Positions 1-4,477 of a stretch of DNA of 5,952 nt are shown one piece after another. The stretch lies in contig CAJZJY010000076.1 in NCBI GenBank assembly GCA_916050055.1, positions 1 to 5,952 on the forward strand, given 5' to 3'. This DNA comes from an uncultured Streptococcus sp. (GTDB taxonomy: Bacteria; Bacillota; Bacilli; Lactobacillales; Aerococcaceae). The notes under the pieces were generated by a model. That model searched no databases, had not been told where the DNA came from, and saw only the letters and a list, made by a program, of their open reading frames with translations. Both the position numbers and the translations under genes were made by a program. The stretch's first letter is position 1, and each line of letters starts with the position of its first letter.

Positions 1-450
1 GGTGTAGGTCTATTAGGCTACATTTACGATGTGATGCGCGATCGCTTCGTATACGGTATTAAAGATTACGGTGCGTACTGCAACGGTCGTCGTCTTTCAA
101 CTCCTGAAATCCACAGCATTGGCGACAGTTCAATTAACGTGAATGGATTTATGTTATTAGAAGCGACTGAAAAAGAAGCAGAAATGATTCGTAAAGCAAT
201 GGTTACTCGTACTTACGGTGCTTCTTCAATCGAGCATATTCAAGTAATTTTAGGAAAATCTGTAGCGTATGTTTCTACATTATTAGCACCTTGGGATATC
301 GCACCAGGAATGGTTATTGCTAAAGAATTAGGATTACACTACAGTACAGTGGATGGAAAAGAAGTGGACTTCTTAGTTCCTAACAAAAAGACAACAGGTG
401 TTATCTGTTCTAAAGATATCGCTGACGAAATTATCGCAGCGTTTAAATAA
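1..450 (+). CDS. Inositol monophosphatase family protein, C-terminal part (5' end outside window)
   Basis: This reading frame is open from base 1 and ends at TAA 448-450, giving 149 visible residues. The family usually has about 255-265 residues, so roughly the first 110 are missing, including the metal-binding GEE and DPIDGT motifs. The visible start reads GLLGYIYDVMRDRFVYGIK and then GAYCNGRRL, the typical strand region and 'G-A-x-x-N-G-x-x-L' segment that follow the DPIDGT loop in this fold. The second family signature is present as APWDIAPG (residues 96-103), where D99 would be a metal ligand. Family members are Mg2+-dependent cytosolic phosphatases acting on inositol phosphates, or on related substrates such as fructose-1,6-bisphosphate or 3'-phosphoadenosine 5'-phosphate. 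The substrate cannot be told from this part. The internal ATG at 34 is not a start, because conserved family sequence precedes it. A hairpin terminator follows 12 nt after the stop. Confidence 0.9.
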   Translation, partial: GVGLLGYIYDVMRDRFVYGIKDYGAYCNGRRLSTPEIHSIGDSSINVNGFMLLEATEKEAEMIRKAMVTRTYGASSIEHIQVILGKSVAYVSTLLAPWDIAPGMVIAKELGLHYSTVDGKEVDFLVPNKKTTGVICSKDIADEIIAAFK

Positions 451-461
451 AAATGAGTGGA

Positions 462-491
462 GGGGCGTAAGAGATTACGCCTCTTTGTTTT
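462..491 (+). terminator. Intrinsic terminator after the inositol monophosphatase gene
   Basis: GGGGCGTAA (462-470) pairs with TTACGCCTC (475-483) across a GAGA loop, a 9-bp stem with one G-U pair. TTTGTTTT (484-491) follows. The U-tract runs directly into the AAAGGAG ribosome binding site (492-498) of the next gene, so there is no space for a separate promoter between them. The fit to a Rho-independent terminator is good; its efficiency is unknown. Confidence 0.8.
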
Positions 492-498
492 AAAGGAG
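492..498 (+). promoter_or_regulatory. Ribosome binding site of the LOG-family gene
   Basis: AAAGGAG lies 5 nt before the ATG at 504 and fixes that start. It is unusual in directly abutting the U-tract of the preceding terminator, so any transcript carrying it must come through the hairpin or start within it. Confidence 0.85.
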
Positions 499-503
499 AA
501 CAT

Positions 504-1049
504 ATGAATATTGCAGTTTATTGTGCGGCAAGCCAAAGTAATTGCCCTGCATTTGACAAAAAGACAGAAGAACTGGGGAAATGGATAGCAAAAAACAACC
601 ACACGCTTGTCTATGGTGGTGGAAATACTGGACTAATGGGAGTTGTTGCGACTGCCGTGATGAATGAAGGCGGTAAAGTCATTGGCGTGATGCCGCAGTT
701 TTTTGTAGACCGTGAAATTGCGAAACAAGATATCACGAAGCTCCATATTGTAGATACGATGTCCGAGCGTAAAAATCAGATGATCGCACTCAGTGAAGTG
801 TACATTGCGCTTCCAGGAGGTCCTGGTACCCTCGAAGAAATTGCAGAGGTGGTTTCTTGGGTACGTGTAGGCCAAACGAATGGCATTTGTATCTTCTATA
901 ATATGGAAGGCTACTATGACCATTTAGAAGCCTTTTTCGATAAAATGGTGGAAACGAACTTACTGAGCGAAGATGACAGAAGTCAAATTCATTTTGCAAA
1001 ATGTCTAGAGGAAATTGAAACGTTGATTGAAGCTTATAAAAAGCGTTAG
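504..1049 (+). CDS. LOG family protein (TIGR00730), putative nucleoside 5'-monophosphate phosphoribohydrolase
   Basis: The 181-residue product has the usual length for this cytosolic Rossmann-fold family. Visible motifs in order are the N-terminal strand MNIAVYCAAS, a glycine-rich nucleotide loop YGGGNTGLMG (37-46), MSERKNQM (86-93) carrying the conserved Arg89-Lys90 pair, and the signature PGGPGTLEE (104-112), a match to PGGxGTxxE with Glu112 as the expected catalytic acid. Characterised members split cytokinin riboside 5'-monophosphates, or AMP, into base and ribose 5-phosphate. In Firmicutes the physiological substrate is usually unknown and names such as 'lysine decarboxylase' are historical errors. 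The start is ATG at 504, supported by AAAGGAG 5 nt upstream. The gene lies between two hairpin terminators with no clear promoter of its own, so it may be expressed by readthrough from the inositol monophosphatase gene. The family call is firm; the substrate is inferred. Confidence 0.93.
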   Translation: MNIAVYCAASQSNCPAFDKKTEELGKWIAKNNHTLVYGGGNTGLMGVVATAVMNEGGKVIGVMPQFFVDREIAKQDITKLHIVDTMSERKNQMIALSEVYIALPGGPGTLEEIAEVVSWVRVGQTNGICIFYNMEGYYDHLEAFFDKMVETNLLSEDDRSQIHFAKCLEEIETLIEAYKKR

Positions 1050-1072
1050 AAGTGATTCTAGCGCTTATTTTT
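1041..1072 (+). terminator. Intrinsic terminator overlapping the LOG gene stop codon
   Basis: AAGCGTTAGAA (1041-1051) pairs with TTCTAGCGCTT (1056-1066) across a GTGA loop, an 11-bp stem with one U-G pair. ATTTTT (1067-1072) follows. The left arm contains the last two sense codons and the TAG stop of the LOG gene, so coding sequence and terminator share bases. It separates the LOG gene from the ylxM-ffh operon. Confidence 0.8.
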
Positions 1073-1074
1073 AA

Positions 1075-1103
1075 TAGCGAAAAGACTGGAACTTTGCTAT
1101 AAT
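1075..1103 (+). promoter_or_regulatory. Extended -10 promoter for ylxM-ffh
   Basis: A perfect TATAAT at 1098-1103 is preceded by TG plus one base (1095-1097), giving the extended -10 element TGCTATAAT. The best -35 match, TAGCGA at 1075-1080, is weak (3 of 6) but has the ideal 17-nt spacing. An extended -10 commonly compensates for a poor -35 with the housekeeping sigma factor. Transcription would start near 1110, leaving a leader of about 24 nt before ylxM. The promoter lies just downstream of the preceding terminator, so ylxM-ffh forms an independent unit. Confidence 0.82.
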
Positions 1104-1120
1104 AAAGGATATGAGTTTAA

Positions 1121-1127
1121 GGGAGGG
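1121..1127 (+). promoter_or_regulatory. Ribosome binding site of ylxM
   Basis: GGGAGGG sits 6 nt before the ATG at 1134. Another ATG at 1130 is in a different frame and only 2 nt from this site, too close to be used. The site therefore decides for 1134. Confidence 0.75.
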
Positions 1128-1133
1128 CAATGA

Positions 1134-1472
1134 ATGGAATTAGAAAAAACAACGCAAATGAACTTGCTTGTAGAGTTCTATGGCAGCCTTTTAACCGATA
1201 AACAACTCGAATATATGGAGCTCTATTATGGGGATGATTATTCGCTTGGTGAAATCGCCGAAGAATTTGACGTGAGCCGTCAAGCAGTATATGATAATAT
1301 CCGCCGCTCGGCAAAGTTATTAGAAAACTACGAAGAGAAATTACATCTCGTAGCTGATTTCTATAAACGCCAAGAGCACTATGATGAATTAGAAAAAGAG
1401 ATTCAAAAGAACTATCCTGAGGCAACACAGCTTGCTTCAATCGTTTCAAAATTACAAGAGATGAATAAATAA
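1134..1472 (+). CDS. ylxM: YlxM/p13-like putative SRP-associated DNA-binding protein
   Basis: The product has 112 residues, the normal size for YlxM. Its opening [20 protein letters not shown] and the segment [20 protein letters not shown] (37-56) closely resemble B. subtilis YlxM. That second segment is a helix-turn-helix of the sigma-factor region 4 type. The C-terminal half is rich in Glu, Lys and Leu, with a run of charged helical sequence (about 60-112) that could form a coiled coil. In Streptococcus, YlxM has been reported to bind SRP components and influence SRP GTPase activity, so a regulatory role in protein targeting is likely although the fold suggests nucleic-acid binding. The gene is the first of a two-gene operon: its stop is 17 nt before the ffh start, and ffh has its own AAGGAG. 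The immediate upstream neighbour is not ftsY, unlike in B. subtilis. Confidence 0.94.
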   Translation: MELEKTTQMNLLVEFYGSLLTDKQLEYMELYYGDDYSLGEIAEEFDVSRQAVYDNIRRSAKLLENYEEKLHLVADFYKRQEHYDELEKEIQKNYPEATQLASIVSKLQEMNK

Positions 1473-1489
1473 ACTCAAGGAGTGAAATT

Positions 1490-2926
1490 ATGGCATTCGA
1501 AGGATTATCAGATCGTCTGCAAAATGCGATGACTTCCGTTTCACGAAAAGGAAAAATTACGGAAGCTGACTTAAAACAAATGATGCGTGAAGTGCGTCTT
1601 GCGCTTTTAGAAGCCGACGTTAACTTCAAAGTTGTAAAAGACTTCGTGCGTAAAGTGAACGAACGTGCATTAGGGGCTAATGTGCTTGAAGCATTATCAC
1701 CAGCACAACAAGTCGTTAAAATCGTTAACGAAGAATTAACAGAATTAATGGGTGGCGAACAAACGCCATTCCGTTTCGAAGCTAAACCGCCAACGGTAGT
1801 GATGATGGTCGGTCTTCAAGGGGCCGGTAAAACAACGACTGCTGGGAAACTCGCTTCTTTCATGGCGAAACATGAAAAGAAACGCCCATTACTCGTTGCT
1901 GCCGATGTGTATCGTCCAGCCGCGATTGACCAATTACAAACATTAGGGAAACAATTAAACTTCCCAGTGTTCTCACTTGGAAATCAAGTAAGCCCAGTGG
2001 AAATCGCCAAACAAGCGATTGAAAAAGCGAAAATCGATGGGCGCGACTTAGTAATTATCGATACGGCCGGTCGTTTGCATATTGACGAAAACTTGATGGA
2101 AGAATTACAAAACATCAAGGCAGTCGCAAATCCAAGCGAAATCCTACTCGTTGTCGACTCGATGACAGGGCAAGATGCCGTAAACGTGGCTCAAACATTT
2201 AACGAACGTTTGGACATCACAGGGGTTATCCTTACAAAACTTGATGGGGACACTCGTGGTGGTGCGGCTCTATCTATCCGTTCAGTTACAGGAAAACCAA
2301 TTAAGTTTACAGGTCGTGGGGAAAAATTAGAAGACTTCGAAATCTTCTACCCAGAACGTATGGCTTCTCGTATTCTTGGTATGGGGGATATGATGACCCT
2401 TATCGAGAAGGCGCAACAAGACTTCGATGAAGCCAAAGCACAAGAGATGGCAGATAAAATTAAAGCCAACACCTTTGACTTTAATGACTTTATCGACCAA
2501 TTAGACCAAGTGAATAAGATGGGACCACTAGAAGACATCTTGAAGATGATTCCAGGGTTAAATAAAATGGCTGGTCTAAACGACTTAAAAGTGGATCCAA
2601 AAGATACAGCTCGTATGAAAGCAATTGTCTTATCAATGACTCCACAAGAGCGTGAAAACCCAGATATCTTATCACAAGCTCGTCGTAAACGTATTGCGGC
2701 AGGTTCGGCTCGTCCTTTAGCAGAAGTGAACCGTTTAATTAAACAGTTCAACGAATCTAAGAAGATGATGAACCAAATGTCTAATGGTAATATGAAAGGC
2801 CTAGAAGGTATGATGAACCAAATGGGCATGGGCGGACGTGGAAACAAACTCGCTCAAATCGGTATGCAACAATACGCACGCCGTCAAAAACAAAATAAAT
2901 TGAAAAAATTAAAGAAAAAACGTTAG
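1490..2926 (+). CDS. ffh: Signal recognition particle protein Ffh (SRP54), GTPase
   Basis: Ffh binds SRP RNA and hydrophobic signal sequences of nascent chains, then docks with FtsY at the membrane to hand over membrane and secreted proteins. The 478-residue product is full length (usual range about 440-520). Order of domains: N-terminal helical bundle (about 1-95), then the GTPase domain with P-loop GLQGAGKT (108-115), DVYRPAA (139-145), DTAGR (191-195) and TKLDGD (249-254), then the M domain (from about 300). The M domain has many Met residues, notably around 426-447, and the RNA-binding segment RRKRIAAGS (398-406). At 407 there is Ala where B. subtilis, E. coli and streptococcal Ffh, as I recall them, have Gly (GSG or GCG). 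The last 20 residues are strongly basic. The start is supported by AAGGAG (1477-1482), 7 nt upstream. It is co-transcribed with ylxM; rpsP, the usual B. subtilis downstream neighbour, is absent. Confidence 0.98.
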   Translation: MAFEGLSDRLQNAMTSVSRKGKITEADLKQMMREVRLALLEADVNFKVVKDFVRKVNERALGANVLEALSPAQQVVKIVNEELTELMGGEQTPFRFEAKPPTVVMMVGLQGAGKTTTAGKLASFMAKHEKKRPLLVAADVYRPAAIDQLQTLGKQLNFPVFSLGNQVSPVEIAKQAIEKAKIDGRDLVIIDTAGRLHIDENLMEELQNIKAVANPSEILLVVDSMTGQDAVNVAQTFNERLDITGVILTKLDGDTRGGAALSIRSVTGKPIKFTGRGEKLEDFEIFYPERMASRILGMGDMMTLIEKAQQDFDEAKAQEMADKIKANTFDFNDFIDQLDQVNKMGPLEDILKMIPGLNKMAGLNDLKVDPKDTARMKAIVLSMTPQERENPDILSQARRKRIAAGSARPLAEVNRLIKQFNESKKMMNQMSNGNMKGLEGMMNQMGMGGRGNKLAQIGMQQYARRQKQNKLKKLKKKR

Positions 2927-2949
2927 GAAACAGCGTTATAAAATAATTT

Positions 2950-2992
2950 AAACCGCAACATCTTACTAAACTCGTAAGGTTGCGGTTTTTTT
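2950..2992 (+). terminator. Strong intrinsic terminator after ffh
   Basis: AAACCGCAAC (2950-2959) pairs perfectly with GTTGCGGTTT (2979-2988). An inner helix CTTAC (2962-2966) with GTAAG (2974-2978) extends the stem beyond a 2-nt bulge, with a 7-nt loop. The right arm flows into seven T residues (2986-2992). It ends the ylxM-ffh operon. The A residues of the left arm form a short A-tract, so it could work weakly on the other strand too, but no convergent gene is seen. Confidence 0.92.
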
Positions 2993-3012
2993 ATGGCGAT
3001 GATAACGCAAAG

Positions 3013-3019
3013 AAAGGAG
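3013..3019 (+). promoter_or_regulatory. Ribosome binding site that sets the MFS gene start at 3026
   Basis: AAAGGAG lies 6 nt before ATG 3026. The in-frame ATG at 2993 directly follows the terminator U-tract and has no ribosome binding site, so the 11-residue longer form is unlikely. Confidence 0.88.
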
Positions 3020-3025
3020 AACTCA

Positions 3026-4363
3026 ATGGGAAACCAAACGAAAACATGGCATGTCATTCCAGCAGTAGTCGCAACGGCGATTATGAGCTTTTGTGGCGTG
3101 TTGATTGAAACCGCAATGAACGTTACCTTCCCGACACTGATGACAGAATTCAATACGGATTCTTCAGGGATTCAATGGGTAACAACTGGATACTTACTAG
3201 CCATTGCGATTGTCGTGCCAATTACGGCTTATTTAACACGAAATTACACGATTCGCCAACTCTTCTTGGCATCGAACCTTTTATTTATTGGTGGGGTCTT
3301 AATTGACTGTATTTCACCAAGCTTAATAATTTTATTACTCGGACGCTTTATGCAGGGGATTGGAACCGGGATTGCACTTCCGTTAATGTTCCATATCGTA
3401 TTATCTAAAGTGCCGCTGCATCAACATGGAACTGTCATTGGGATTGGTGCAATGACAACTGCACTAGCGCCACCAATTGGACCAACATTTGGCGGGGTTG
3501 TCTCAAGCGCATTTGGATGGCGTGCGATTTTCTTCGCATTGATTCCATTTTTAGTGTTCTCGTTAGTGATGGGACTTTGGGCGATTCCAACAGAAGAATC
3601 TCCTAAGAAACAACCATTTAACTTAATGGCGTTTGTGACATTAGGAATTGGCCTTGCAAGCTTACTAATGGCGATTGAACATTTATCAGTCCTCTATCTT
3701 GGAGTAGTGGTCGTGGCATTTGCGGCGTTCTTCTACTTTAACCGAGAAAATGCGCTCTTGTCGTTTAAACCGTTCCAATTTGCGACGTTCAACGCAACAT
3801 TATATATCGTCTTGGCTTTCCAAGGAATTGTACTTGGATTATCCTTTATTTATCCAAACTACATTCAATTAGCGTGGGGTGAAACAGCCACAGTGGCAGG
3901 GCTCTTTATGTTCCCAGGAGCTGCGATGGTAGCTGTTCTTTCAGCCTTATCTGGTCGCTGGTATGATAAATCAGGTCCGCTAAAACCAATCTTAACAGGA
4001 TTAATTTTTGCAGTGATTGGAGGAGTTTCTATCAGCTTCTTCTTCCCAGGATTAACGATTTATCCTTTATTAGCCCTCAACGTCATCTTTATGACAGGGA
4101 TTGGCTTTGTAATGGGAAGTAACGTCACGTATTCGTTAGCTCAGTTAAAACCAGAAATTCAAGCGGACGGAAATAGTATTGTGAATACCTTACAACAGTT
4201 CACTGGTGCGATTTCGACAACGATTATCGCTCGTATTTTCAGCTCGTTTGATTCGAATTTAGTAACAGCAGGACGAACAAGTATCCTTTTTGTAACGACA
4301 CTAGCAGTCATTGCATTAGTTATCTTCTTATGGATTTATCCGCAAACACAAAAGAAAAATTAA
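3026..4363 (+). CDS. DHA2-family (EmrB/QacA type) major facilitator drug exporter
   Basis: This integral membrane protein is probably a proton-coupled exporter of drugs or other amphipathic compounds. From ATG 3026 it has 445 residues, a little shorter than many DHA2 proteins (about 470-510). Hydrophobic segments fit 14 helices, roughly at 10-30, 48-68, 76-96, 99-122, 135-160, 165-187, 200-218, 222-240, 262-285, 295-315, 328-346, 350-375, 388-410 and 420-440, the DHA2 topology. Family motifs are seen: a motif D-like stretch in helix 1 with Glu28 in place of the usual Asp (IETAMNVTFP), motif B around LLLGRFMQGIGTG with Arg107 in helix 4, and the antiporter motif C GIGAMTTALAPPIGPTFGG (139-157) in helix 5. 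It resembles LmrB-like proteins, but the substrate cannot be read from sequence. The gene starts only 33 nt after the ffh terminator with no clear promoter, so readthrough from ffh may supply its transcript. A terminator follows. Confidence 0.92.
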   Translation: MGNQTKTWHVIPAVVATAIMSFCGVLIETAMNVTFPTLMTEFNTDSSGIQWVTTGYLLAIAIVVPITAYLTRNYTIRQLFLASNLLFIGGVLIDCISPSLIILLLGRFMQGIGTGIALPLMFHIVLSKVPLHQHGTVIGIGAMTTALAPPIGPTFGGVVSSAFGWRAIFFALIPFLVFSLVMGLWAIPTEESPKKQPFNLMAFVTLGIGLASLLMAIEHLSVLYLGVVVVAFAAFFYFNRENALLSFKPFQFATFNATLYIVLAFQGIVLGLSFIYPNYIQLAWGETATVAGLFMFPGAAMVAVLSALSGRWYDKSGPLKPILTGLIFAVIGGVSISFFFPGLTIYPLLALNVIFMTGIGFVMGSNVTYSLAQLKPEIQADGNSIVNTLQQFTGAISTTIIARIFSSFDSNLVTAGRTSILFVTTLAVIALVIFLWIYPQTQKKN

Positions 4364-4370
4364 AGTCCTT

Positions 4371-4410
4371 AGGCAATCCTTTTCCACCTGGAGAAGGGTT
4401 GTCTTTTTTT
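4371..4410 (+). terminator. Intrinsic terminator after the MFS exporter gene
   Basis: AGGCAATCCTTTTCC (4371-4385) pairs with GGAGAAGGGTTGTCT (4390-4404) across an ACCT loop, a 15-bp stem with three G-U type pairs. Seven T residues (4404-4410) follow. It begins 7 nt after the MFS stop codon and separates that gene from the ABC transporter promoter. Confidence 0.9.
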
Positions 4411-4422
4411 AGAACATATCAT

Positions 4423-4451
4423 ATGAAATAGAAAGACGACTATAGTACAAT
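4423..4451 (+). promoter_or_regulatory. Sigma-A type promoter for the ABC transporter gene
   Basis: TACAAT at 4446-4451 (5 of 6 to the -10 consensus) lies 17 nt from ATGAAA at 4423-4428 (4 of 6 to the -35 consensus). Transcription would begin near 4458, leaving about 20 nt of leader that contains AAAGGAG (4465-4471), 6 nt before ATG 4478. The leader is too short for a riboswitch or a leader peptide. I see no clear operator repeat. Confidence 0.72.
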
Positions 4452-4477
4452 AGATAGACGCGTGAAAGGAGAGAGAA

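Noticed and set aside
339..999. Several - strand open frames opposite the inositol monophosphatase end and the LOG gene
   Set aside because: All are opposite conserved coding sequence and show no recognisable domain or initiation signal.
1050..1133. SRP RNA or another small RNA gene near ffh
   Set aside because: The gap of about 84 nt is fully accounted for by a terminator, an extended -10 promoter and a ribosome binding site; no SRP RNA-like hairpin is present.
1117..1629. A 170-codon open frame on the - strand across ylxM and the start of ffh
   Set aside because: It is antisense to two well-recognised genes, has no family-like sequence or good ribosome binding site, and is explained by the codon bias of the + strand genes.
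2347..2847. A 166-codon open frame on the - strand inside ffh
   Set aside because: It lies wholly opposite the conserved G and M domains of Ffh, and its composition (rich in Ser, Ile, Phe, Arg) is that of an antisense shadow.
4411..4477. Possible drug-responsive leader peptide or riboswitch before the BmrC-like gene, as bmrB precedes bmrCD in B. subtilis
   Set aside because: The predicted transcript leader is only about 20 nt and contains little besides the ribosome binding site.
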